Assembly: GCF_001612985.1 (NCBI RefSeq)
Contig: NZ_BDBM01000007.1
Location: 62,001 to 126,000, forward strand
Reading direction: 5' to 3'
DNA: 64,000 bases
DNA from: Nocardia gamkensis NBRC 108242
GTDB taxonomy: Bacteria > Actinomycetota > Actinomycetes > Mycobacteriales > Mycobacteriaceae
Below, one piece after another: positions 51,238-60,742 of the stretch. A program made the translations under genes and the position numbers. The number at the start of each line of letters is the position of its first letter. Position 1 is the stretch's first letter. Under the pieces are notes generated by a model. The model saw nothing but the letters and a program-made list of their open reading frames with translations. It made no database searches and had not been told where the DNA came from.

Positions 51238-51479
51238 GGCGAGTCCTGAACGGTGGGATCGGTGATGAGGGAGAGCGGTCACCGAAGTGCCGAGAGAAGC
51301 TGGCCGGTTGCGTCGCGGAGCCGTCGGCATGAGGCGATGTGCCGGTAGGAGTCCGTAGCGGCGGGAGCTGTTGGTCGCTCGCCGCGCCGCTCGGTGGGGG
51401 AGCAGATTGCTCTTTGGGCACACGCCCGCAGGCATCGCCGGTCGGCCTATGCGTTGTGTACGGGAAACAGCAGCGACCA

Positions 51480-54290
51480 TCACGGCTCACCCCGCAGCGG
51501 CGTCGGCGCATCGTCGGGCGCTTCAAGCAGGGACAACGGCCATCGCGTCAGCCCATTGAGGTGTGTCGTGGCATGACGAAGTCGTTGCTCGATCGAGTGG
51601 GCATGGCTGAGCCGCTCGATGCCGGTAGCCAGCACCATAGGATCGGGACCGGTCACGATGTGGGGATCGGCCCAGTTATCCGGGTGATCGTGAAGAAGGT
51701 CGCGCTGCTCGGCAACTGTCGCGCCCTGGAGGTGGAGTCCGCGCTGTGCCCATACGTCGGTGGCAGGGTGCGGTTGGTATGGGGGCACGGCGGGATCGTG
51801 CAGGGCGTACTCGACATCCGCCCAGCGGTATCTCCCTGCTTGCCAATGTGTTTCGTTATCCAAGCAGGCGGAGGCTGTGCGGCGGAGCGCTGCTGTGGCG
51901 AGTGCAGAAAGGTGGTCGGCGAGCTGGTGTGGTGGAAAGTAGATTGCTAGTCCGGTGTATCGCTGGTCGATTGCGGTCCGGATGCGGTAGGTGACGGCTT
52001 CGGTCACGATTGCTGGCTTGGCGCTGGCGGCCCATGCGGAGAGCCAGTCGGGGTTCGGCCGTGGACTAGGACGACCGACGAGGTGCGCGATCACCATCAG
52101 CTCGATCCATACCGTCAGCCGTGGGTCGTCGGCGAGAGCGTGGGCATGATGCAGATCTCGCAGGCTCAGCGGTGTCTCGCGTGGGGCCGGGGACAGCGCC
52201 GGTGTTGGGGCTGGTCGGCACGCTTCGCGGGATTCGCCGAGAGGAACGTCAATACGGATGGGGCGGTCCATGCCCTCGGTGAACACGACTGCGCGTCCGG
52301 CTGTTAACGAGACAAGGTGACGGGATTGGGATGGGTCGAGGTTCATGGTGGCACCAACGAGGTCGCGGTCCTCGGCGGCAGGTAAGCGGTGCACGATTTT
52401 CAGCGCGGTGTTCTTGACGACATCGGGGGAGATTTTGGTGGGGATCTGCTCGGCGACGAGAATTCCTTCGCCGTAGGCGCGGATCTCGGCCAGCAGCGCG
52501 GTGAACAACTCCACCGCATGCGCTGCGGGCGTGCCTGGTTCGGCTCGCCGCAGCAGGCGGTGGGCTTCTTCGACCACCATCACGTGACGTAACGCCGTTG
52601 AGGAATTGGTGCGGTGTACGCGCAGGTGTTCGAAGACACGGATGAGGATGGCGCCGATGAAGAAGGCTTTGTCGGTGTCGCTGCCGATGTCCTCGATCTC
52701 CAGCACCGCGTTGCGCGATAGCAAGTCCGCAACATCGAGGTGGTAGCCGCCTTCGAAAAATCGGCCAGGGGTGCCCAGGCGCAAGGCGCTGAGCCGAACG
52801 TCGATGAACCCGCGGACGTTGTCGGTGATTTCGCGGCCGTAGCCGATGCCATTGACGACGGACAGGGCGGTGGTCTGTAGGTCTGACAGCGTGGGATATT
52901 TCGGGGTGATCATCTCGTGGCGTGGTGCGCCGATCACCGTGTCCCAGCCGAGGTTGGTGTAGCAGGTGCTCAGGGCGTGCGCGAGCACCTGGGGGAACGG
53001 TTCGACAGCGTCGAATGCCGCCAGAAACAGTGCGCGCACGAGGTCGATGTGGGTTTGCAGCGCAAAGCTGGGCTCGGGTTCCAACGGGTTGAGCCCCACC
53101 GGTACCGCGTCGGGATCACCGGGCCGGATCCGGATCACTGGGGCGTCGATGCGCCCGGCCATGCCGGCGTACTCGGCTTTGGCGGGCTCGATCACCAGCC
53201 ATGGCACCCCGGCGGAATACAACCCTTCGAGCAGATGCCGGACGGTTTGTGACTTGCCGGAGCCGGTAGCTCCGGCGACGAACCCGTGCCGGTTGAGGGT
53301 ACCGAGGTCGACACCGAACCGCCCAACTGCGCTGTCGGAATCATCGAGGATCGCCCCGAGGTCGATCTCCCCATCGCGTTCAGGGGTCAGGTCGAAGGCG
53401 ACGGGCTCGCACACCCGGATGCCGGGCAGTTCACGCCGTGGCGGCCGCGCCAATGCAGCGAGCAGCTCACCACTGGCCTTGAATGGGGAAGCGAATCCCG
53501 CACCGTTCGTGGTCGTTGATTCCCACGCCTGCCTCAGAGGCACCGCGTCCGATTGCGGGCTGAGTACGTAGGGCAGGGCATCCAAATCCGAGGAGCTGCA
53601 GAGCAAGCCAGCTGCGCGAGCGGTGCTAGTTTCGTCAGGGCCGCCGACGAGCACATGCACGGACCACATACCTGCTGCCCGTGCGCGGGACAGTTCTCGG
53701 TAGCGGGCCTCACCGCGTTGCAGCGCGATGCGGTCGGGTTCGGAGTTCTCCCGCGCCCGGAGTCGCGGCAGCCGCACTTCGAGCTCGGCCAGCTCGGCCT
53801 CGACATCGGTGTCCGGCAACGGCTGCGCGACGACCAGCCATACGAATGCGCCAGGAAGGTGAGCAATATAGTCCTCGAAACACCCTCGTAGCGGAACCTT
53901 CTCAGCTGGACTGGCTGACCACAGGGAGTCAGCGCGTCCACCGCAGCGGACCCAGACCGGCAACTGTGCCCATTGATAAACGACGTCGTCAACGTTTCGG
54001 GCGGTGGTGCCTGGCGGATACAGCACCCGAAGTTCTCCCGCTTCGGACGCTACTGGTGGAAACCGAGGATTGCCGCCCACCAAGACACGGATGGCTCGCC
54101 CCGCGGGTCGGCGGTCCCACGCGACTGCGAGCCCCGCCCCCGGACCTTCGCGAAGCAACTCGGGGTGCGCCGCCGTCAGGGCCGCGAACAGCGCTGCCCG
54201 CCCTTCACGCGCACTCTCGTCATGTTCGCTAGCAACTGCGGAGGGGACGGTCACGAGTTGATGGAAACGAAACTCCTGCAGCTTGTTCAT
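51480..54290 (-). CDS. HerA/VirB4-like ATPase
   Basis: 936 residues from ATG 54290. Residues 340-347 are Gly-Ala-Thr-Gly-Ser-Gly-Lys-Ser (Walker A), residues 571-577 Met-Val-Val-Glu-Glu-Ala-His (Walker B), and Leu-Val-Ala-Glu-Gln-Ile-Pro-Thr-Lys resembles the sensor region. HerA-like ATPases form hexamers that move DNA and appear in conjugation, in archaeal repair and in defence systems such as those with a nuclease partner. The first 300 residues are unassigned and the last 260 are helical. The start overlaps the stop of the 54287-56140 gene by 4 bp, so the two proteins are made together, most likely as one complex. Confidence 0.85.
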   Translation of the reverse strand: MNKLQEFRFHQLVTVPSAVASEHDESAREGRAALFAALTAAHPELLREGPGAGLAVAWDRRPAGRAIRVLVGGNPRFPPVASEAGELRVLYPPGTTARNVDDVVYQWAQLPVWVRCGGRADSLWSASPAEKVPLRGCFEDYIAHLPGAFVWLVVAQPLPDTDVEAELAELEVRLPRLRARENSEPDRIALQRGEARYRELSRARAAGMWSVHVLVGGPDETSTARAAGLLCSSSDLDALPYVLSPQSDAVPLRQAWESTTTNGAGFASPFKASGELLAALARPPRRELPGIRVCEPVAFDLTPERDGEIDLGAILDDSDSAVGRFGVDLGTLNRHGFVAGATGSGKSQTVRHLLEGLYSAGVPWLVIEPAKAEYAGMAGRIDAPVIRIRPGDPDAVPVGLNPLEPEPSFALQTHIDLVRALFLAAFDAVEPFPQVLAHALSTCYTNLGWDTVIGAPRHEMITPKYPTLSDLQTTALSVVNGIGYGREITDNVRGFIDVRLSALRLGTPGRFFEGGYHLDVADLLSRNAVLEIEDIGSDTDKAFFIGAILIRVFEHLRVHRTNSSTALRHVMVVEEAHRLLRRAEPGTPAAHAVELFTALLAEIRAYGEGILVAEQIPTKISPDVVKNTALKIVHRLPAAEDRDLVGATMNLDPSQSRHLVSLTAGRAVVFTEGMDRPIRIDVPLGESREACRPAPTPALSPAPRETPLSLRDLHHAHALADDPRLTVWIELMVIAHLVGRPSPRPNPDWLSAWAASAKPAIVTEAVTYRIRTAIDQRYTGLAIYFPPHQLADHLSALATAALRRTASACLDNETHWQAGRYRWADVEYALHDPAVPPYQPHPATDVWAQRGLHLQGATVAEQRDLLHDHPDNWADPHIVTGPDPMVLATGIERLSHAHSIEQRLRHATTHLNGLTRWPLSLLEAPDDAPTPLRGEP

Positions 54291-56140
54291 GTTCGGCTCC
54301 GGGCAGGCTGCCGGGGTTTCGTGGCGACACGGTCGAGCAAGGCGATGCCGGGATTGCAGTCGCCAGCGAGCACTCGTCTGCCCTGGTCGCCAGTTTCCAC
54401 GAGCACGAAAGCGGTCGTCGGCAGGGCCTGGAAAGTGATCGGTTCCACCGTGTATTCATAGGCTCGGGCGTAGGTGCGGCTTTGGGATACAGAATCGGAG
54501 TCCGACCAGCTGGTAGTGCGCGACCAGGTACTTGCCCGCGACAGTGAATCCGACACGCTGCCCGATCCGCCGGAGAAGCTGTCGGACGTCGTGGAGGTCA
54601 CTGAGTCGCCGACGGTGTCAGAGCTACCTCCGGTAAAGCTACGGCCGATCTGCTCGGTCAGCTGCGATAGCACGAAATGGTGTCCCCGGCCAACGAAGTC
54701 CGCCGCTGCGCTTGCCTCGGCGGCATTCCCCAGCCGCATTACGATCGCCGCACTGTCACCGCCACCGAGCAGTTGAGCGAACTCCCCGCGAAGATGCTCA
54801 AGCATCAGGATCAACCGCACGCCGGCTCGGCTGGCGTGGCGGGCGAGTAGCTCCACGGCGGTCAGTCCGAGATGATCTACACCAGCGACTGCCAGCACGG
54901 CGCCCGAAGCGGTGTCTTCGCCAGCCCGGATTGCATGCAGCACTCGATGGAACACGATCCGATCCAGCAGGTCTTTGCTTCGCGCACTCGCGCCCCAAGT
55001 TGCGACGACCGATAACCCCGAGCGCGGCCACACGAGCGGGTTACCACCCAGCTCGGCGTCACGATCGGACAACAGCCCCAGCACACCGGCCAAGAATCGG
55101 AGTTCTTCACGCACTGATTCCGAGGACCCGACAGCATCCAGCAGTCGGTTGAGCCGCAGGATTTCGGTGGCGGACAACGACGTTTCGTACTCGGTGTCAT
55201 AGATACTGCGCAGTACCCGCAGCCCCGCCGCGAGCCGCCCGAACGTCACTGGCGCCGTCAGTACTCCTGCCACCAATGTGACTAGTTCCGCATCCAACGC
55301 AGTGACCTGCACAGCGCGCCCGTCACCAGTCCGCAGCCCAGTCAAGGCTTCGGCTATCACCTCGCCGACATGCTGCGGCGACAGACCTTCGAGTAGGCCG
55401 ACACCTGCATCGGGAAAATCAACAACCGACACGGCGTGGTCGCTAATACGCGCCAAAGCGGCGAGATCCCCAGCCACCTTCTGCTCGGTGAAATCCAGCA
55501 CCAGTAATCGGGCATCCTCAGCCAGCAGTGACATGCCCAGCGTCCCCAGCAGGCTCGCCCAGCCGTCGGCAGTGCCTCCAAACACATCGACGCGCCGCAC
55601 TCGTCTGCTCAAACCCACCGGATGCCACAATGCAGATGCCGACACCCGCAGCTGCTCGCGCCGCTCATGTTCGTTTACCTGTGCTGACCATTCGGCGTAA
55701 GCGCGTTTATATTTCGTGAGTTCACCCTCGCGCCAGCCCAGATAGATACGCCGCGCCGCGCCCGCCCGCAGCACCGCCTGCGCCCACCACCCAGCCGACA
55801 CCACAATCCCCGCTGGCAGAACCACTGGCCATAACGCCAATCCCCACGCGGCTGCCAGTCCAGCTGCCCACACTGATACGACACACCCCGCGCCGAACAC
55901 CTTTGGCGCTGCACTGGCGCGACGTTCCTCCCGCTGAACATGCGCAGGCAGCGGTGGATCAACCCACCGCGGCATCCGCGCCAGCAGCGGGCTCGGCTGT
56001 GGAGGGGAGGGGACCGTGAATTCCCACCCCCAACGCTCCCGCGGTACGGACAGACGTGTCGCAAGAGCAGGATGATCGATTACCGGCAAGCGATCCACGA
56101 CAACCCCCAAACTTAGGCGTGGCGTAAACCGAATCGTCAT
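54287..56140 (-). CDS. Membrane-anchored ATPase-like protein without P-loop
   Basis: 617 residues. A hydrophobic double helix at about 82-124 anchors it. From residue 150 it resembles the core of FtsK/VirB4/HerA proteins, but the P-loop position reads Gly-Gly-Thr-Ala-Asp-Gly-Trp, lacking the Gly-Lys-Ser/Thr, so ATP binding is doubtful. A later segment (about 507-555) is a Ser/Thr/Asp/Gly-rich linker. Its stop overlaps the HerA start by 4 bp. A non-hydrolysing partner of the HerA hexamer is the simplest reading. The last 87 bases of the window repeat part of this gene. Confidence 0.75.
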   Translation of the reverse strand: MTIRFTPRLSLGVVVDRLPVIDHPALATRLSVPRERWGWEFTVPSPPQPSPLLARMPRWVDPPLPAHVQREERRASAAPKVFGAGCVVSVWAAGLAAAWGLALWPVVLPAGIVVSAGWWAQAVLRAGAARRIYLGWREGELTKYKRAYAEWSAQVNEHERREQLRVSASALWHPVGLSRRVRRVDVFGGTADGWASLLGTLGMSLLAEDARLLVLDFTEQKVAGDLAALARISDHAVSVVDFPDAGVGLLEGLSPQHVGEVIAEALTGLRTGDGRAVQVTALDAELVTLVAGVLTAPVTFGRLAAGLRVLRSIYDTEYETSLSATEILRLNRLLDAVGSSESVREELRFLAGVLGLLSDRDAELGGNPLVWPRSGLSVVATWGASARSKDLLDRIVFHRVLHAIRAGEDTASGAVLAVAGVDHLGLTAVELLARHASRAGVRLILMLEHLRGEFAQLLGGGDSAAIVMRLGNAAEASAAADFVGRGHHFVLSQLTEQIGRSFTGGSSDTVGDSVTSTTSDSFSGGSGSVSDSLSRASTWSRTTSWSDSDSVSQSRTYARAYEYTVEPITFQALPTTAFVLVETGDQGRRVLAGDCNPGIALLDRVATKPRQPARSRT

Positions 56141-57002
56141 TGAAGAATAACCGTGATCCGACTGGTTGTTGTCAAATTCGCGTGAATTAAAAGAACGACA
56201 CTGGCGTAATCACTACGCCCGTGTTTCAAACTTGAACTCCGTAACATTTGCGTCTCCCAACCTCATAGCAGCGTCCTACTGCTGGCGGTAATTATGATCT
56301 CTAAAAACCATTGCTGATCAGCTCTTTTGGGCGGAGAGTGTCTTGCCCTGGGATCATGGATGCGGCGCTAACTTGCCCCCGCCGAGCCGTGCTGTGCACC
56401 TGTGCTTGCATTCGAAATTGCGTGAGTAATGCTCGGACTGCAGGGTTGCAAGGCGAAACTTAGACACCTCTGGCGAGGTGCAACGTGTAAGGCGGCGGAG
56501 ATGGAACCGACCGGACTGCTGGCGGACCCCCAAGTCCGATGAAGTGACGTCTTAACACACACGGTGCACCGGGGTAGTCCCTCGTGCCGCACGGCAGCGA
56601 TGTGGTCGATCATCAGTGATGCTTCGAAACACATGAAGCGGTTGGCGTCTCGCCATGTGTTGTCGGTGATCACACGTCGCCTGGTACGGCGCGCTCCAGC
56701 AGGGCGACGTCGGGCGCAGCGGCGACCGCCAGCCGTACTGTGCTGGAGGAGATTTGGCGAATCAAGTAGGGGACTAGGATCTACGACTACTTCGAGGTCG
56801 CGGTCATCGGTTACCGAGCAGGTGTTGGCACTGCTCTGCATCGCCCGCTCCTAAGCTCGATGCTGCTGGTGAGTCGGTCCGTGCTGAGTTAATGTGAAGG
56901 CACCGCCGAAACTGTTCGAAGAACTGAAGCAGAACAGTGCTGATTCGGTGATCAACTAAAGTGATGTGCTAGGCTCGGCCGGAACCGCTTGAGGAGGCGA
57001 CG
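56141..57002. other. 860-bp gap with decayed DNA
   Basis: Upstream of the long minus-strand operon. It should hold that operon's promoter and the promoter of the 57003 gene. Only the vWA relic at 56779-56859 is recognisable; no intact gene was seen. Confidence 0.5.
56779..56859 (+). pseudogene. Fragment of a TerY-like vWA gene
   Basis: 27 codons read Ile-Tyr-Asp-Tyr-Phe-Glu-Val-Ala-Val-Ile-Gly-Tyr, closely matching Ile-Tyr-Asp-Tyr-Phe-Glu-Val-Cys-Ala-Leu-Gly-Tyr of the vWA gene at 42088, and Leu-His-Arg-Pro-Leu further on matches its His-Arg-Pro-Ile. Stops and unrelated sequence surround it. It shows that a second copy of the trio, or part of it, once lay here. Confidence 0.6.
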
Positions 57003-57728
57003 ATGGAGCTTGGCCGTCGGTGGGCGCTTGAGACGCTCGGTGAGTACGGACCGCGGATTCGCGAAGAGATCGCTGAGATGGTCAGGGCCGAGCATGTAGC
57101 TTCGGTGGATGCCCAAGAGGCGTCGGGTCACCGATCTCAGAGCGTGTACGGAGAGTTCTGGCGCGGCATCCTGGAGCGGTTTGAACAGCTCGGCGAGCTG
57201 CCGGGAGTCGTGCTGGTTCGTCCCGGACAAGCGCCGTACAAAATTCCCGTTGTCAATGGTGTCGCCTTGTTCCCATGGCGGTTCGGGAAGAGCGCTACGG
57301 ACGAGCCCGAGGGTGTCCTGTTCGGAACTTCTGATGCCAGAATCGCGGCAGCGAACCTCAAGCCCGTTGCCGAGCAGGGAGTTCTCGACTTTGATCTGCC
57401 AGACCCCGGCTTGACTGCGGAGGAGAGGGAGTTCTTCAAAACGTTGCAGGACGTCGTCAAGCTTCCCGCCGTAACAACTGGCCGGCTGGTCGTCGTCGCC
57501 ATCTCTAGTTCGGTCCGCGGACTGCACTTGGTCCAATGGGGTGAGGTGACGTTGACGGACGACGGCAACATCCTGTGGACCGGGGCCCGCGAGAGCCTGA
57601 TGAAAGTCTCCTACTCGCGCCCTGCTTCCACAGCACCGACTGGCGACTTCACGACAGGTGCTGTGCCCCAGAAGCTGAAGCCGGCGGAACCGGACGCTGT
57701 GAACTCCGAGAACGATGAGCGACGATAG
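57003..57728 (+). CDS. Hypothetical partner of XRE/ImmA protein
   Basis: 241 residues. The sequence starts helical (Glu-Thr-Leu-Gly-Glu-Tyr-Gly-Pro-Arg-Ile-Arg-Glu-Glu) and then has strands such as Gly-Val-Val-Leu-Val-Arg-Pro and Gly-Arg-Leu-Val-Val-Val-Ala-Ile-Ser-Ser. It ends in a charged tail. No family was recognised. It overlaps the XRE/ImmA gene by 14 bp; an adjacent partner of this kind is a frequent layout in toxin/antitoxin-like or stress-response pairs, so a joint function is likely. Confidence 0.65.
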   Translation: MELGRRWALETLGEYGPRIREEIAEMVRAEHVASVDAQEASGHRSQSVYGEFWRGILERFEQLGELPGVVLVRPGQAPYKIPVVNGVALFPWRFGKSATDEPEGVLFGTSDARIAAANLKPVAEQGVLDFDLPDPGLTAEEREFFKTLQDVVKLPAVTTGRLVVVAISSSVRGLHLVQWGEVTLTDDGNILWTGARESLMKVSYSRPASTAPTGDFTTGAVPQKLKPAEPDAVNSENDERR

Positions 57729-58863
57729 GCGGAACCAAGCGGAGTTGGAGCTATTCGTCAATGACGACTGGCCCCGGCTCGGTGACATCCTCCAAAGCTT
57801 GGAGCCTGCCCGCCTGACGCAGGCCAGAGTCCTCGCTGAGCTGACCAAAGCCGAACTAGCGGAACGGATTGGTGTCTCGGCTGCGGCGATCGGTCAGTAC
57901 GAGGCTGGTGCAAGTCGGCCACGCGGTGAACTGCTGCCCACCATATCCAAGGTGCTGAAGGTACCCGTCGAGTACTTCGCCGCTGGTCGCCCGCTGGGCC
58001 GGTTGGATGCAGCGAATGCGCACTTTCGCAGTTTGCGCTCGACCAGGGCGAAGGATCGTGCGAAGGCCGCAGCACATGCTGAGCAGGTGTGGGAGCTGAC
58101 TTACGCGCTTGAAAAGCGCGTTCGCTTTCCCGATCCCGATGTACCAGCTGTCGAGGAAGGTACCTCGCCGATCGAGGCCGCTCACCGCCTGCGACATCAT
58201 TGGGGTATCGGTAGAGGCCCGGTCTCGCACCTTGGTGCGCTGATGGAGTCGCGCGGCATCGTGGTGTGCCTTATTGCGATGACAAACGACGCTGTGACAC
58301 GGGTTAGCGCCTACTCGACGGATGCGTTGGGGCGGCCACTGGTAATCATCACGCCGGAGCGAGTGAAGTCGGTGTACCGGTTCCGCTTCACGTGCGCGCA
58401 TGAGTTGGGTCACCTCCTGCTGCACCCGAATCCACTGCCTGGGGACCGGCAGCAGGAGCGTGAAGCTGACCAGTTCGCTGCGGAGTTCCTCACGCCGCGG
58501 AGCGAGATCGAGCCACTGCTGCCAAAATCTGTGCGGATAGCCCTGCTGGAGAAGCTTAGTCGGCAATGGGGTGTGTCGGTGGAGTCGTTGATCTATCGCA
58601 TGGGCGAGTTGAATCTTGTGTCTGAGACATCTATCCGACGAGCCCATCAGCGCTTGGCGGGTATGGCAGATCTTCGCCGCGACGAACCTCTCACAGCCTA
58701 CCCCGGTGAGTTTCCGACTCTGCTCCGCGACGCTCTAGACCTAGCGGCGCGACATGGTTTCAGCCGAACTGACCTCGCACGCGAGCTGTGTTGGAGTGAA
58801 GAGAACTTGACCGATGTGCTCGGTGATGTCGACGCCAGGCCTCAACTAAGAGTTGTCAAGTGA
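57715..58863 (+). CDS. XRE-HTH/ImmA-IrrE metallopeptidase
   Basis: 382 residues. An N-terminal HTH (Leu-Thr-Lys-Ala-Glu-Leu-Ala-Glu-Arg-Ile-Gly-Val-Ser-Ala-Ala-Ala-Ile-Gly-Gln-Tyr-Glu, about 45-65) is followed by an ImmA/IrrE domain with His229-Glu-Leu-Gly-His233, the zinc-binding protease motif, and Glu-Arg-Glu-Ala-Asp-Gln-Phe-Ala-Ala-Glu-Phe. ImmA-type proteases cut the repressor of a mobile element or stress regulon; IrrE-type ones act in the radiation response. The fusion can bind DNA and cleave a repressor. It overlaps the upstream gene by 14 bp and its 3' end overlaps an IS630 relic. Confidence 0.9.
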   Translation: MSDDRRNQAELELFVNDDWPRLGDILQSLEPARLTQARVLAELTKAELAERIGVSAAAIGQYEAGASRPRGELLPTISKVLKVPVEYFAAGRPLGRLDAANAHFRSLRSTRAKDRAKAAAHAEQVWELTYALEKRVRFPDPDVPAVEEGTSPIEAAHRLRHHWGIGRGPVSHLGALMESRGIVVCLIAMTNDAVTRVSAYSTDALGRPLVIITPERVKSVYRFRFTCAHELGHLLLHPNPLPGDRQQEREADQFAAEFLTPRSEIEPLLPKSVRIALLEKLSRQWGVSVESLIYRMGELNLVSETSIRRAHQRLAGMADLRRDEPLTAYPGEFPTLLRDALDLAARHGFSRTDLARELCWSEENLTDVLGDVDARPQLRVVK

Positions 58864-58879
58864 TGAGATTGCCCCGGTC

Positions 58880-59124
58880 TTCCGGAGCAATCTCAACCCT
58901 TGCAGGCGGTTTCGCACGAATCGGCCGCGCCACCGGGCCACGGTCTGCTCCCGCGTCCTCAACACCGCAGCTACCTGCTTGTTGGATACGCCCTCGGCGC
59001 AGGCCAGAACGATCCGCGCCCGAAAAGCCACCGCCTGCGCGGTTTTCGACCGCCGCGCCCACCGCTGCAACGTCGCGCGTTCTTCCTCGGTCAACACCAG
59101 CCCGGCCTTCTTACGCCCCAGGCC
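58880..59124 (-). pseudogene. IS630-family transposase fragment, N-terminal part
   Basis: The minus strand reads Gly-Arg-Lys-Lys-Ala-Gly-Leu-Val-Leu-Thr-Glu-Glu-Glu-Arg, then Ala-Arg-Ile-Val-Leu-Ala-Cys-Ala-Glu-Gly-Val-Ser-Asn-Lys-Gln-Val-Ala and Val-Ala-Arg-Trp-Arg-Gly-Arg-Phe, the HTH domain that opens IS630 transposases. The catalytic domain is missing: homology stops near 58880. Confidence 0.75.
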
Positions 59125-59233
59125 GCGGGCTATTGGTCAATCCGTCGAGCCACGACTCTATGAAACGCTGGCGCCATTTGCCCACTGTCGCCGCCGTCAC
59201 TCCCAGATCTGCGGCGACCGCGCCGATATGGAC
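59114..59233 (-). pseudogene. Second IS630-type HTH fragment
   Basis: In another frame just upstream lies Ile-Gly-Ala-Val-Ala-Ala-Asp-Leu-Gly-Val-Thr, Val-Gly-Lys-Trp-Arg-Gln-Arg-Phe, Leu-Asp-Gly-Leu and Pro-Arg-Pro-Gly, the end of an IS630 HTH. It precedes the start of the other fragment, so two copies were joined during decay. Confidence 0.6.
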
Positions 59234-59355
59234 GCGACCACCGCCGCCTACCGCCGCGCCTCCACCAAGCCGGAGACTCCGCCATCCTGCGCGCGACCGC
59301 AGTTGTCCGCCTCGCACGCCGATGGTCGGATCCGGGCCGCCCGGACGAGCGCATA

Positions 59356-60058
59356 TTGCTCCTACTGCATGAAGTTGCCGAAGTCCTCGATCCGCTACGT
59401 CACGCTGATCCGGACGGCCGGCGACTGTGGCAGCAGATCAGCGCCCACTTGGCACACAAGGCGACCATGGTGCTGTCCGGCGACGTCTCGGGCCCTGACG
59501 GCGCCACCATGGCGACGGCGGTGCTCGCGGAGGCGAACCCGAGCGACCTGCCCGACGTCGCGTGCGACGTTCCCACCGAATGCCATTGGGGTCTATGGTT
59601 TCACACCACCCATCGAGCTGAGGATGCTGAGCGTCCGACTCAACGATGCCGCAGCACGCGCAGGGTCGGACCATTTTGAGGGAGAATCCCTGATCGCGAC
59701 CGTCATCGATCAGCTCTGTGCCCTGATGGAGCGCGCGAATGACTTGAAATCTCTACCGCGGCATGGCTGGCCGGTGCCGGTGCTCGCTCTCGTCGCCGAG
59801 ACGATCAGCAGCATATATCGAACCAGCAAGCGCACCACCGAGATCACGCACATCGCCCGGCACACCGACGACCTGCTCACCCCGCACGACGGTGAGCTCG
59901 TCCTCAGCGGATGGCCCGCGGTTCTCCTCGGGCCCGTTGGACGAACTCGCACATGGCTTGCCCTCGCCCTCGGCGACACCGCCACCGCACTAGCCCACCT
60001 CGATTCCTGCGCCACACTGGTCGCCCGGGCCCCGGCACAACTGGCCTGGCACCGCTAA
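59356..60058 (+). pseudogene. Broken regulator-like gene with frameshift
   Basis: Two frames together look like one protein. The first (59356 to about 59580) carries Leu-Leu-Leu-His-Glu-Val-Ala-Glu-Val-Leu-Asp and Leu-Pro-Asp-Val-Ala-Cys-Asp-Val-Pro-Thr-Glu; the second (about 59585 to 60058) continues with Leu-Arg-Met-Leu-Ser-Val-Arg-Leu-Asn-Asp-Ala and Leu-Val-Leu-Ser-Gly-Trp-Pro-Ala-Val-Leu-Leu-Gly-Pro. The frame shifts near 59580-59590. The second part resembles helical repeats of LuxR/ATPase-type regulators of actinomycetes, which is a guess. No valid start. Confidence 0.4.
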
Positions 60059-60742
60059 CCAGCACACCAGAGCGCTTGCGAGCGCGGGACCCCAACATGA
60101 GAGTCGAGCACGCCAGCTGTTGACACAGGCTCGGACGGTCGCCGGCGGTCGAGGACTGCTCACTCTTCAACGCGCTATCTCGAACCTCGATCCGCAGATC
60201 AGCGGCTTCAGCGACGGTGACGATCCAGCGGCACGACACACGCTGCATTGCGAATGACCGCAGGTGCGTAGCCGTGGCGCTGCTGGTCAGGGTCAGAGGA
60301 ACAGTTGTGTTCCGCTCGCTGCGAGTCGCGGTCCATCGCGACGGCAGGGAAAGACGCTGCGGGCAGCCGCTTTGCGAGCTTCCCTTCGAGCACGGCAGAG
60401 GGGTTGGGTGTAATCGACCGACACGGCTAACTGGCGCAAGTCTCCAGTCGCTAAGCATGTGATGCGGTCGGTTTTGTGAACCCCAAAGGTTGTTGCCAGT
60501 AAACTTCGCTCCCGCTTCAAACAATCCGTTCGGGCCGCAGCAACGAAGATCGGAGGACGGCACCTCAGCGGCTGAAGCTGGGCCTACTAGGTGTTAGTGC
60601 AGAATACTAGGAATTACCGAACCGTCCAGTCCGGATTCGGCAATCCGTGAGCACTCATTGTTATCGACCACAATTCAAAATACTGAAGCGTCAAGCCTGG
60701 CTCCGGGCCCCTATTTGGTCTACGATCTCTAGGAGACACGTG
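60059..60742. other. 680-bp gap without a convincing gene
   Basis: Short frames occur on both strands but none has a ribosome site or a protein-like pattern. The right end should contain the promoter of the 60743-63373 operon. Confidence 0.5.

Noticed and set aside
51240..51483. N-terminal extension of the PRTase-like protein copy 2
   Set aside because: It overlaps the HerA stop and looks like coupling, but the 82 residues are Arg/Pro-rich and the ATG at 51237 has a ribosome site.
58853..60058. One long plus-strand frame of 401 codons
   Set aside because: Its first half is the reverse side of two IS630 fragments. Only the last part looks like protein, and that belongs to a frameshifted relic.
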